In this document: positions 9,699 through 17,825 of the stretch, one piece after another
Numbering within the stretch: the first letter of the stretch is position 1
How the letters are laid out: each line of letters begins with the position of its first letter
Source of the DNA: Acidovorax radicis
Lineage (GTDB): Bacteria > Pseudomonadota > Gammaproteobacteria > Burkholderiales > Burkholderiaceae_C
Assembly (NCBI RefSeq): GCF_020510705.1
Contig: NZ_CP075184.1
Span: forward strand, 3,720,001 to 3,784,000
DNA: 64,000 nucleotides
Reading direction: 5' to 3'
Notes under the pieces: generated by a model
Database searches by the model: none
Told to the model about the DNA's origin: nothing
What the model saw: only the letters and a program-made list of their open reading frames with translations
Position numbers and translations under genes: made by a program

Positions 9699-10843
9699 GC
9701 TCCGCGCCTTCCAACGATCTGCCCCCCGTGTCCGGTGAGGCGCCCGGCGTTGCGCCAGCAGCCGCACCGAATGGGCGCTCTGCCGCCACGCACACGGCCA
9801 GCCTTGCGCCGGCCCCCGCAGTCGCCCCCGGGCGCAGCAATGCGGTCACCCTGCTGCTGGGGGCCATGGCGGCGGCGGCGCTCGCCAGCAGCGTCATGCT
9901 GTGGCAAAAGCTCAGTGCCATTCAAGAGCAGCTTGCCCGCCAGTCGGCCGATTCGGGTGCGCTGGCCGTCGAGGCCCGCGCCATGGCCCGGCAGGCGCAA
10001 GAACTGGTGCGCGACACCGCCGCCCGCCTGTCCGTGACCGAAGCCCGCGTGAGCGAAGTGGCTCTGCAGCGCAGCCAGCTCGAAGAGCTCATGCAGAGCC
10101 TCTCGCGCTCGCGCGATGAAAACCTGGTGGTAGATATCGAATCGGCCGTGCGGCTTGCCCAACAACAGGCGCAACTCACAGGCAGCCTCGAGCCGCTGGT
10201 GGCCACGCTCAAAACCGCGGCCCAGCGCATTGAACGCGCCGCCCAGCCCCGCCTGGCACCGGTGCAACGCGCCATTGCCCACGATCTTGACCGGCTGACC
10301 CGCGCCAGCGTGACCGACACGGCCGGACTGCTCGGCCGGCTCGACGACCTGGTACGCCAGGTGGATGAACTGCCCGTGCAAAACGCCGTGGCGCAGGCGG
10401 CAGCCACCAAGCGGCTGCTGGCCACCCCCAGCACACCGCCTCCCAAACCCGCTGGCGAGGGCAATGTGGCCTGGTGGCAGTCCGCGTTGCAGCGCAGCTG
10501 GAGCGTGGTGCGTGACGAAGCGCGTGGTCTGATGCGCGTCAGCCGCATCGACCAGCCCGAAGCGATCTTGCTGGCGCCGGAACAAACCTTTTTCCTGCGC
10601 GAAAACCTCAAGCTCAAACTGCTCAACGCACGCCTGGGTGTACTGGCCCGCCAGTTTGACTCGGCACGCGCAGACCTGGCTGCGGCCACAGCGGCCCTCA
10701 ACAAGTATTTCGACCCGGCGTCGCGCCGCACACAAAACGCGGCCACCGCGCTGCAACAGGCCCAGATGAGCATCAAGGCCGCCGAGCTGCCGCGTCTGGA
10801 CGAAACCCTTTCTGCGCTGGCCACGGCCGCAGCGGGGCGCTGA
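9695..10843 (+). CDS. hemX: HemX-like membrane protein of the heme operon
   Basis: 382 residues from ATG 9695, overlapping hemD by four bases. The protein has a Pro/Ala-rich cytoplasmic N terminus, one membrane helix (AVTLLLGAMAAAALASSVMLW, about residues 48-68), a coiled-coil stretch (QKLSAIQEQLARQ ... LVRDTAARLSVTEARVSEVAL) and a periplasmic helical domain. Databases often call it uroporphyrinogen-III C-methyltransferase, but it lacks the SAM-binding motifs of CysG/CobA, so that label should not be trusted. The role is unknown; it is always tied to hemCD and hemY. Confidence 0.9.
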   Translation: MSSAPSNDLPPVSGEAPGVAPAAAPNGRSAATHTASLAPAPAVAPGRSNAVTLLLGAMAAAALASSVMLWQKLSAIQEQLARQSADSGALAVEARAMARQAQELVRDTAARLSVTEARVSEVALQRSQLEELMQSLSRSRDENLVVDIESAVRLAQQQAQLTGSLEPLVATLKTAAQRIERAAQPRLAPVQRAIAHDLDRLTRASVTDTAGLLGRLDDLVRQVDELPVQNAVAQAAATKRLLATPSTPPPKPAGEGNVAWWQSALQRSWSVVRDEARGLMRVSRIDQPEAILLAPEQTFFLRENLKLKLLNARLGVLARQFDSARADLAAATAALNKYFDPASRRTQNAATALQQAQMSIKAAELPRLDETLSALATAAAGR

Positions 10844-10894
10844 AGATGGCGCAGCAACACCCCTCTGTGGCGCACAGCCCGATGGATCACTGAC

Positions 10895-12172
10895 ATGCGC
10901 GCAGCTCTTTGGCTTCTTGCACTGTTTGGCGTGGCTGTGGCCACGGCCCTGTTTGCGGGCAACAACCAAGGCACGGTCACCCTCTACTGGCCGCCGTACC
11001 GGATCGACTTGTCGCTGAACCTGGTGATTCTGCTGCTGGTGGGCGGCTTCGCCACGCTCTACGCCGCACTGCGTGCGCTGGCGGCGCTGCTGGAGCTGCC
11101 TCACCAGGCCCGCCGCTGGCGCGTGCAGCAAAAAGAGCGCTCGATGCACGGCGCCCTGCTGGATGCCCTCACGCACATGCTTGGCGGCCGTTTCATTCGC
11201 TCGCGCAAAGCCGCTGTGGCCGCGCTCTCGCAAGAAAGCGCCCTGGCCGCTGGCGGCGATGCCGTTCCCCACGGTGCCCAACTGCGCGCGCTGGCACACA
11301 TGATTGCGGCCGAAGCATCACACGCGCTGCAAGACCGCCCCACGCGAGACAGCCATCTGGGCGGCGCCCTGCAAGAGGCGCCCATGCGCGGCACCGTCAA
11401 CGAACAGGAAATGCACGAAGGCACCCAGATGCGTGCAGCGCGCTGGTCGCTCGACGACCGTGACGCAGGGGCCGCACTCGACCGCCTGGCCGCCTTGCCC
11501 CAAGGCGCCGCGCGGCGCACGCTGGCCCTGCGCATCAAGCTCAAGGCCACTCGCCTGGCGCGCCAAACGCAAGAGGCACTCGACACCGCCCGCCTGCTGT
11601 GCAAACACCGGGCCTTTTCACCCAGCGCGGCGCAGAGCATCGTGCGCGGCCTGGCCACCGAACTCATCAACAGCGCCCATGACACGGCGCAGCTGCAGCA
11701 GATCTGGCTGTCGCTGGAAACGTCGGAACGCAACATGCCCGAGTTGGCCATCCACGCCGCCCAGCGGCTGGAGGCGCTGGGTGGCGACGCCACACAGGTC
11801 CGCGCTTGGCTGCTGCCCGTCTGGGAACGCATGGTGGAGCGGCCCGACGCGCTTTCCGACCAACATGCGCTCAAGCTCGTGCGAACCCTGGAGGCGAGCC
11901 TCGACGCCCTGGATGCCCCCTGGCTGGCCCGTATCGAATCGGCACAACAGGCCAACCCCCGCGACGCCCGCCTGCAATACCTGGCGGGCATGGCCTGCCT
12001 CAAACGCCAGCTGTGGGGCAAAGCCCAGCAGTTGCTGACGCAGGCGGCTCAACAGATGGGCGACACCCCGCTGCGCGCCAGTGCCTGGCGCCACCTGGCG
12101 GAACTCGCCGAGCAACGCGGCGACGACAGCGCCGCAGCCAGTGCCTGGAAACAGGCCGCGCTGGCGCACTGA
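10895..12172 (+). CDS. hemY: HemY-type inner-membrane TPR protein
   Basis: 425 residues. Two N-terminal membrane helices (ALWLLALFGVAVATALFA and LNLVILLLVGGFATLYAALRAL) are followed by RRWRVQQKERSMHGALLDALTHMLGGRF, the HemY signature, and then TPR-like helical repeats to the C terminus (for example AWRHLAELAEQRGDDSAAASAWKQAALA). This proteobacterial HemY is unrelated to Bacillus protoporphyrinogen oxidase of the same name. It is thought to act with HemX in late heme synthesis, without a proven reaction. It ends the hem operon. Confidence 0.93.
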   Translation: MRAALWLLALFGVAVATALFAGNNQGTVTLYWPPYRIDLSLNLVILLLVGGFATLYAALRALAALLELPHQARRWRVQQKERSMHGALLDALTHMLGGRFIRSRKAAVAALSQESALAAGGDAVPHGAQLRALAHMIAAEASHALQDRPTRDSHLGGALQEAPMRGTVNEQEMHEGTQMRAARWSLDDRDAGAALDRLAALPQGAARRTLALRIKLKATRLARQTQEALDTARLLCKHRAFSPSAAQSIVRGLATELINSAHDTAQLQQIWLSLETSERNMPELAIHAAQRLEALGGDATQVRAWLLPVWERMVERPDALSDQHALKLVRTLEASLDALDAPWLARIESAQQANPRDARLQYLAGMACLKRQLWGKAQQLLTQAAQQMGDTPLRASAWRHLAELAEQRGDDSAAASAWKQAALAH

Positions 12173-12620
12173 CGAGCGCACGGGGCCACGGCACCGCCGC
12201 GTCATGGCGTGGCGGCGTGGCGCCATGAAGAGCCATCGCAAAGCCGCACCACCCACTGGCTCTGGCGCCAGCGGCGGGCAGCGCGCCTTCATCGGCCCCC
12301 GTCTATGCACCGCGAAAGCGGCGCCAACACCGATCAACGCCGCCTCATTGTCGAAACTGCCACCGTGCCTGCCTGCCTACCTACCTGCCGACCTGACAGG
12401 GCAATGCCCTGGCGCGTCTCACAAGCGTTACCGCCGTGTGTGGGCACAACATTGGGGAACTTTGATTGATTGAACCTCATCAATTCATTTTTTTTGAATT
12501 GAACCGTCAATCTGCCTGAAGCCTGGCAGCGCCCTGGTTTCCTACACTGGCCTACCCCTGAACTACGGCCACCGCGCCCGCCACACGGCAGCCGACTGGC
12601 CCCACCTCATTGCCTGCTTG
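12173..12620. other. Non-coding region between hemY and the cytochrome b561 gene
   Basis: 450 bases with no supported gene; reading frames here lack family features and start sites. The right half is AT-rich and holds an inverted repeat CAATTCA/TGAATTG around a T run (12481-12501) directly after TTGATTGATTGAACC. This is a plausible control region for the downstream gene. No clear terminator for hemY is visible. Confidence 0.5.
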
Positions 12621-13193
12621 ATGAACACTCCGTCCCCCGCCACAGCGGACTCCCCCCGCCGCTACACCCGCACCGCCATGCTTTTGCACTGGGTATTGGG
12701 GCTTGCACTGATCGGGCTGTTTGGTATGGGCATCTACATGGCCGACCTGCCGTTTTCGCCCCAGCGGCTGAAGCTGTACAACTGGCACAAATGGGCCGGC
12801 GTGAGCCTTCTGGTGTTGTCTGCACTGCGGCTCGCGTGGCGGGCCACCCACCGGCCGCCACGCCTTCCCGCAGCACTGGTCAAGGCCATGCCCACTTGGC
12901 AAAAATTGGCACACCAAGGCACCCACCACCTGCTTTATGTGTTGTTTCTGGCAGTGCCGCTGATTGGCTGGGCCTATAGCTCTGCCGCTGGTTTCCCCAT
13001 CGTGTTCCTGGGCCTGTGGCAATTGCCCGACTTTGTGCCCGTGAGCAAGGATCTCGCCGAAGCCATCAAGCCCTGGCACCAGTACTCGGCCTTCGCCATG
13101 GCAGCCCTGGTGGTGGCGCATGTGGCGGCAGCGCTCAAGCACCAATTCATCGACCGCGACGGCCTGCTGGCCCGCATGCTGCCCGGCAAATGA
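12621..13193 (+). CDS. Cytochrome b561 (YodB/CybB family)
   Basis: 190 residues from ATG 12621, with four membrane helices. His23 in MLLHWVLG, His in NWHKWAGVSLL, His in KLAHQGTHHLLYVLF and His in VVAHVAAALKH are the expected pairs of axial ligands for two b-type hemes. Bacterial b561 proteins pass electrons across the inner membrane, and some oxidise superoxide. It stands directly before two YceI genes, a very common triplet in proteobacteria, so the three are probably one stress-response unit. Confidence 0.93.
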   Translation: MNTPSPATADSPRRYTRTAMLLHWVLGLALIGLFGMGIYMADLPFSPQRLKLYNWHKWAGVSLLVLSALRLAWRATHRPPRLPAALVKAMPTWQKLAHQGTHHLLYVLFLAVPLIGWAYSSAAGFPIVFLGLWQLPDFVPVSKDLAEAIKPWHQYSAFAMAALVVAHVAAALKHQFIDRDGLLARMLPGK

Positions 13194-13226
13194 AACACCC
13201 CATGCGACGCCTTCCCCTCATGGAGG

Positions 13227-13254
13227 CGACGCCTTCGCTGCGGGGCGGCCCTTG
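13227..13254. repeat. GC-rich 28-bp repeat, copy A
   Basis: CGACGCCTTCGCTGCGGGGC followed by GGCCCTTG. The same 28 bp with one change (T to C) lies at 37236-37263. Both copies are intergenic. Confidence 0.6.
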
Positions 13255-13357
13255 GCTTGCACCCCTGGTCTGGGCCGCGCCAGTTTCAGGCGCTTCGCGC
13301 AGTGCCATAGATCACTGATACGGCTTTCACTTTCTGTGTTTTGAACGGAGTTTCCGC

Positions 13358-13933
13358 ATGTATTTGCCCTCTTCCCTGTCCCGCATCGTGCTGGGTGCCG
13401 CCCTGGCCGCTGGTGCCCACGCCGCATGGGCGCAGCAACAACTGGTGCCCGCCCAAAGCGAAGTGCAATTCACCGCGCGCCAGATGGGTGTGCCGCTGGA
13501 CGGGCATTTCAAGAAGTTCAGCGCCCAGGTGGCGTTTGACCCCACCAAGCTGGCTACCAGCAAGATCACTTTCACAGTCGACACCGGCAGCGCCACGCTT
13601 GGCTCGCGCGAGACCGATGCCGAACTGCCCAAACCCGTCTGGTTCAACGTGCCCAAGTTTCCGCAGGCGCAGTTCGAGTCGTCCGCCATCAAGGCATTGG
13701 GCGCGGGCAAGTTTGAAGTGGCCGGCAAGCTCACGATCAAGGGCAACGCCCAAAACGTCGCGATCCCCGTGACGCTGACCCAGAGCGGCGCCACCACCAC
13801 CGCCACAGGCACCCTGCCCATCAAGCGCCTGGCCTTCAAGATCGGCGAAAACGAATGGGCCGACACGTCGATGGTGGCCGATGACGTGCAGGTCAAGTTC
13901 AAGCTGGCGCTGACGGGCGTGGGCAAGCTCTGA
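13358..13933 (+). CDS. YceI family periplasmic protein (first copy)
   Basis: 191 residues with a signal peptide ending near AHAAWA-QQQ. The mature part is the YceI lipocalin-like barrel: SEVQFTARQMGVPLDGHFKKF, KITFTVDTGSATLGSRETDAEL, FESSAIKALGAGKFEVAGKLTIKGNAQNVAIPVTL. Structurally known members bind polyisoprenoid chains such as ubiquinone-8 in the barrel. Followed after 86 bp by a second, diverged YceI gene and preceded by cytochrome b561, so a quinone or lipid link to that electron carrier is likely. Confidence 0.92.
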   Translation: MYLPSSLSRIVLGAALAAGAHAAWAQQQLVPAQSEVQFTARQMGVPLDGHFKKFSAQVAFDPTKLATSKITFTVDTGSATLGSRETDAELPKPVWFNVPKFPQAQFESSAIKALGAGKFEVAGKLTIKGNAQNVAIPVTLTQSGATTTATGTLPIKRLAFKIGENEWADTSMVADDVQVKFKLALTGVGKL

Positions 13934-14019
13934 CAAGGCCCCCTGCGACCGCCATCCATTCACGCAAGTCGCACGCCCCGACGCATACCGTTTTCGTTTT
14001 TTTCATCAGGAGTTTTTTC

Positions 14020-14598
14020 ATGCGCAAATCCCTCTTCGCCCTGGCCGCAGCCGCCTGCTTGTTCACCGGCATGGCCCAGGCCCAGTCGGCCAACTACGCC
14101 ATTGACCCGACCCACACGTTTGCCACGTTTGAGATCAATCACTTTGGTGCCACGGTGAACCGGGGGCGCTTCGACAAGAAGGAAGGCACGGTTCAATTCG
14201 ACAAGGCTGGCAAGTCGGGCAAGGCCGAGGTCACGTTTGACGTGACCTCGATCAATACCGGCACGCCCGCGTTTGACAAGCACCTGCAAAGCGCCGACCT
14301 GTTCGATGCCGCCAAGCACCCCACGATGAAGTTCGTCTCCAGCAAGTTCGTCTTCAACGGCGACAAGGTGGCCAGCGTGGAAGGCAATCTCACTTTGCTG
14401 GGCAAAACAGCCCCCATCACACTCAAGGCCAACCAGTTCAACTGCTACGACAGCCCCATGCTCAAGCGCGAAGTGTGTGGCGGCGACTTCGAAGCCACCA
14501 TCGACCGCACCCAGTGGGGCATGAACTACGGCGTGGAATGGGGTTTTGCCAAGAACGTGCGCCTGGTGGTGCAGATCGAAGCCGTGAAGCAGCAATAA
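14020..14598 (+). CDS. YceI family periplasmic protein (second copy)
   Basis: 192 residues, signal peptide ending at MAQA-QSANYAID. It keeps the typical N-terminal strand YAIDPTHTFATFEINHFGATVNRGRF and the hallmark TPAFDKHLQSADLFDAAKHPTMKF, and has a Cys pair (FNCYDSPMLKREVCGGDF) absent from the first copy. It is closer to the classic E. coli YceI than its neighbour. The ribosome site CAGGAG precedes ATG by seven bases. A strong terminator follows. Confidence 0.93.
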   Translation: MRKSLFALAAAACLFTGMAQAQSANYAIDPTHTFATFEINHFGATVNRGRFDKKEGTVQFDKAGKSGKAEVTFDVTSINTGTPAFDKHLQSADLFDAAKHPTMKFVSSKFVFNGDKVASVEGNLTLLGKTAPITLKANQFNCYDSPMLKREVCGGDFEATIDRTQWGMNYGVEWGFAKNVRLVVQIEAVKQQ

Positions 14599-14656
14599 AC
14601 CGGCATTCAGCACGACGCGACTGTCTGCGGGGGCGTTGCGAACGCCCTGCCTCACC

Positions 14657-14697
14657 AACCACCCACGGCAGCGATGCCCTGGGTGGTTTTTTTTTTG
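14657..14697 (+). terminator. Strong rho-independent terminator after the yceI pair
   Basis: Stem AACCACCCA (14657-14665) with TGGGTGGTT (14680-14688), loop of 14 bases, followed by ten consecutive Ts. Confidence 0.9.
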
Positions 14698-14735
14698 GCG
14701 CTGCGAGATGTGTCATGCGGGAATCAACAATTCAC

Positions 14736-14759
14736 TTAACGTAAATCAATTACGAATAG
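14736..14759. promoter_or_regulatory. Inverted repeat upstream of the VOC gene, possible operator
   Basis: CGTAA-ATCAA-TTACG at 14740-14754 inside an AT-rich region (TTAACGTAAATCAATTACGA), 35-55 bases before the ATG at 14794. The size and symmetry fit a dimeric regulator such as MarR or TetR. No regulator gene is adjacent, so the binder is unknown. Confidence 0.5.
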
Positions 14760-14793
14760 TAGAATTAGAAATACCCCATGAAGGAGCCCCCGC

Positions 14794-15414
14794 ATGAACG
14801 ACGCTCTCAAGCCCGATCTGGCCACTTTGCCTGCCCCTGCGGCAGTCCAGCAACTGCACCACTACGCCTACAAGGCCCGCGACGCCGAGGAAACACGCCA
14901 CTTCTACGAAGACATCCTGGGCCTGCCGCTGTACCACATCATCCAGAGCGACTACGTGCCCAGCACCGGCGAATACTGCCCTTACACGCACTTTTTCTTT
15001 CGCCTGCAAGACGGTTCGTTCATCGCCTTCTTCGACCTGGGTGACGACGTGAAGGCCGAGCCCTCGCCCAATACGCCGCTGTGGGTCAACCACATCTCGT
15101 TTCGCGTGGACACGGTGCAGGAGCTGGAGAACACCAAAACCCGCCTGCAGGCCTTTGGCGTGGAGGTGCTGGGCGTCACCGACCACCACATCTTCAAGAG
15201 CATTTATTTCTTTGACCCCAACGGCATCCGCCTGGAGTTGACGGCACAGCTGGCCGATGCCCAGGCGATGGCCAAGGACAGCACCGTGGCCCACGCGCGG
15301 CTCAACGAGTGGACGGCGCGCAAAGAGCAGTGGCGCAAGGAACGTACTGCGGGCAACACCGCCGACCCGCTCAAACCCCAGCAGAACGACAGGCCCGAGT
15401 TCGTGCGCAAATAA
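14794..15414 (+). CDS. VOC (glyoxalase/dioxygenase superfamily) protein
   Basis: 206 residues. It has one full VOC module pair: LHHYAYKARDAEETRHFYEDILGLPLYH in the first half, WVNHISFRVDTVQELENTKTRLQAFGVEVLG in the second, and FFDPNGIRLELT carrying the usual metal-ligand Glu. His22 or His23, the His in WVNHISF and this Glu are the likely metal ligands. The C-terminal tail is charged and low-complexity (KEQWRKERTAGN). The sequence resembles uncharacterised dioxygenase-like members of aromatic-degrading bacteria, but no substrate can be named. Ribosome site GAAGGAG is well placed. Confidence 0.85.
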   Translation: MNDALKPDLATLPAPAAVQQLHHYAYKARDAEETRHFYEDILGLPLYHIIQSDYVPSTGEYCPYTHFFFRLQDGSFIAFFDLGDDVKAEPSPNTPLWVNHISFRVDTVQELENTKTRLQAFGVEVLGVTDHHIFKSIYFFDPNGIRLELTAQLADAQAMAKDSTVAHARLNEWTARKEQWRKERTAGNTADPLKPQQNDRPEFVRK

Positions 15415-15473
15415 GTGCAAAGCGCCGCCCGCCCAGGGGAGGGAGCGCCTTGTCAGGCTCCAGAAATATGGGG

Positions 15474-15524
15474 AAAACAGGCTCTAGCGCTTTATTGACA
15501 AGCGCCAACAGCTATCAAAAATAT
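15474..15524. repeat. Dispersed palindromic repeat, copy 3
   Basis: AGGCTCTAGCGCTTTATTGA then CAAGCGCCAACAGCTATCAAAA; slightly decayed palindrome in the gap between the convergent VOC and M48 genes. Confidence 0.75.
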
Positions 15525-15617
15525 AGCTTACAGCTGATGACTACCAACTGACGGTTGATGGCTCGCCACCCTGGCGACCTCGGCGGGGTTGGCCGCCAGC
15601 GCCTGTTACTGGGCCTG

Positions 15618-17468
15618 TTACTGGGCCTGCTGATGGGCCCGCATGATCTGGTGGCGCTGCCAGTAGTGCGCCACCGCTGCGTTGAAGGCGTCTTTTTCCT
15701 TCTTCAGCCCGGACAACTTGATCTTGCTGGTTTTGGCCCCCAGCATGCCTTTTTCTGGGTGAACCACCACCAGGGCGTTTCCAAAGCTGCTTTCCTTGAA
15801 CTGCAGCGACTTGATGGCGTCCCAGAACACCGTGGTTTCGTCGGCAGAAGTACGGATGCCGTCGATGCTGATCTCCACCGTATCAGCCCCCTTGAGCGCA
15901 AAGACCACGGGTGGGAAGTACTGCAGCACCAGCGCTCGCTCCTCGTCGTTGGCAGGCTCATAGCGATAGGCCAGGCTGCGCTCGTGGTCCTGGGCAAACT
16001 GCTGCTCGTACTCGCTCCACAGCCGCTGCTCGATCGCGTCGGCCGTAACGATCTCCTGCACCCAGGTGGCAGCAGGGGCACGCACGGCGATGGCGCTGTA
16101 ATCCTGCGCCTTGAGCGCCATGCCCACGTTGCGCAAACGCTCGGGCATGGCAGGGTGCGAGTCGAACGGGTGGGGCACATTGGCCGTCTTCATCGCCCCC
16201 AGAAAATCGTCGGATGCCGCATACGGCGCCAACCCCTTGGCCACAAAGTGCGCGATGCCCAGTGTCGTGTTGTCGTGCCGCTCGCTGCGGCCAAACAGCT
16301 CGTCTTCGATCTTGGTGCGGTACTGCGCATAGGCGGCAATCTTGACCAGCGACTGGGCAATGGCTGCGGGAGACACCAGCTTGGCGGCGATGCGATCGGC
16401 CTTGAACTCGCGCGCGCGGCTGTCGCTGGCCAAGGCGATCTCGAAGATGGTGCGGTACAGATCGAGCAGCGGCGACACCACGGCCGTCAGCCCGCCGGTG
16501 CGCATGGCGTGGCGGTAATGGTCAAACTGCACCAGCTTGGGGCCTAGCTGGGCGCTGCTTTGGGTGTCGCCCCCGCGCAAATGGGCCAGTTCGTGGCCAA
16601 ACACGGCATCGGCCTCCGACTGGTCAAGGATGCGCAGCAGCGGCAGGCTCACAAACAGCGTGCGCCCCGTGAGCGTCTGGTTGCCCACGGCCAGCGGGGC
16701 TTCGGTGACGAAGAAGTTGGCATCAATGCCCGCCACGATGTGCTGCGGCGGCTCGGTCTTGAGGCGCTGGGCCATGTGGCGAATGCGCTTCCACAGCAGC
16801 GGTGCATCGGCCTCTGACACCAGCTCGCCCACGGCGCGGCTCTCGGGCTGCACGCGCCTGAAAATGCCCGCCACTGCAACGAACACCCCGGCCGCCACGG
16901 CCAGACCGACCACGATGATGAGCTTGGGTGAATACTTGTGGAAGAAAAAGGCGGTCACCCAGAACGACAACCACACCGCCATGGCGCCCTGCAGCACCAG
17001 GGCCACCGCGCTGGCAACCGTCGTCAGGCGCCAGCCCGTGACGAAGCTCTTGTATTGCAGCTTGCGATCGACGAAGGCCAGGGCGCCCAACCCCAGCACG
17101 GCCAGCAGCAGCGCGGCCCCGGCCATCAGGGTCCACAAAGACACCTTGCGGGCCATGTTGAACTGCCACACATCAGAGAACCGTGCGCACAAGGCCTCTC
17201 GGTAGTCCTGCGCCTCGGGGTCGGTGCTGCCGCAGATGGTGGACGGCGGATTGCGGCGGTAATAGTCCTTGCGCGCCTGTTTCTCGGCGGGCTGCATGCC
17301 CTGCCCCAGGTCGATGCGCTGGCCGATGCCCTCGACAAAGCGGGCGTCCTGGTCGCGCTGCGCATACCCGGCGAACACGTAGGTCACCGCAGGAAGCACA
17401 AACAGCGCGAGCAGCGCATACACAAAGACCTTGGCCAGGCCCACTCGCAAGGCGGATTGAAACGTCAT
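15618..17468 (-). CDS. M48 family membrane metallopeptidase
   Basis: 616 residues from ATG 17468 (MTFQSALRVGLAKVFVYALL). The zinc motif is FGHELAHL with His292, Glu293 and His296; a third ligand is probably Glu in the later helix near KADRIAAKL. Membrane segments occur at residues 10-30, about 115-135, 150-180 and 185-205, before the catalytic domain, as in HtpX/YhfN-like proteases of the inner membrane. Such enzymes take part in membrane protein quality control. The 3' end contains short direct repeats (TTACTGGGCCTG twice). It is divergent from valS. Confidence 0.9.
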   Translation of the reverse strand: MTFQSALRVGLAKVFVYALLALFVLPAVTYVFAGYAQRDQDARFVEGIGQRIDLGQGMQPAEKQARKDYYRRNPPSTICGSTDPEAQDYREALCARFSDVWQFNMARKVSLWTLMAGAALLLAVLGLGALAFVDRKLQYKSFVTGWRLTTVASAVALVLQGAMAVWLSFWVTAFFFHKYSPKLIIVVGLAVAAGVFVAVAGIFRRVQPESRAVGELVSEADAPLLWKRIRHMAQRLKTEPPQHIVAGIDANFFVTEAPLAVGNQTLTGRTLFVSLPLLRILDQSEADAVFGHELAHLRGGDTQSSAQLGPKLVQFDHYRHAMRTGGLTAVVSPLLDLYRTIFEIALASDSRAREFKADRIAAKLVSPAAIAQSLVKIAAYAQYRTKIEDELFGRSERHDNTTLGIAHFVAKGLAPYAASDDFLGAMKTANVPHPFDSHPAMPERLRNVGMALKAQDYSAIAVRAPAATWVQEIVTADAIEQRLWSEYEQQFAQDHERSLAYRYEPANDEERALVLQYFPPVVFALKGADTVEISIDGIRTSADETTVFWDAIKSLQFKESSFGNALVVVHPEKGMLGAKTSKIKLSGLKKEKDAFNAAVAHYWQRHQIMRAHQQAQ

Positions 17469-17825
17469 GGGATTCGGATGGTTGTTATGGCCCAGCCAGC
17501 GGTACGCAGGGCGCGAAGCCCTTTCGTGTCCGTCTTGGCGAAGACCGTTGTTGTAGGTGGTGATCCGGCAAACACACATGGAGCTCAGTTCGCGTTGCCG
17601 CGCCCTCCTCGCTCCATGGGGCGCGATTATTGGGGCGCACAGACGGCCTCGCCGAGGCACAAGGTAACAATTGGATAGAAACGACCGACAGGCGGTCACA
17701 AGACGTTGCGCGCAGGCCATTGCCCCGTCAGGCCGCACCAGCGTGGCACTCCCTTAAAATGCTCGGCTCACCCTCTTGTCTGTCGAGGCGCCCTAGCGGC
17801 TGCCTCCTGCACCACCACACCATCC
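17469..17825. other. Divergent control region between the M48 gene and valS
   Basis: 357 bases without a supported gene. TAAAAT at 17755-17760 is a good -10 candidate for valS, 66 bases before its ATG; no matching -35 is clear. Reading frames running through here are upstream extensions of the two flanking genes and lack conservation. Confidence 0.45.

Noticed and set aside
9695..10843. SAM-dependent uroporphyrinogen methyltransferase
   Set aside because: Although the family is often given this name, the protein has one membrane helix and a coiled coil but no SAM-binding motifs.
9431..11299. 622-residue minus-strand frame across hemD, hemX and hemY
   Set aside because: Antisense to the heme operon; no domain signatures.
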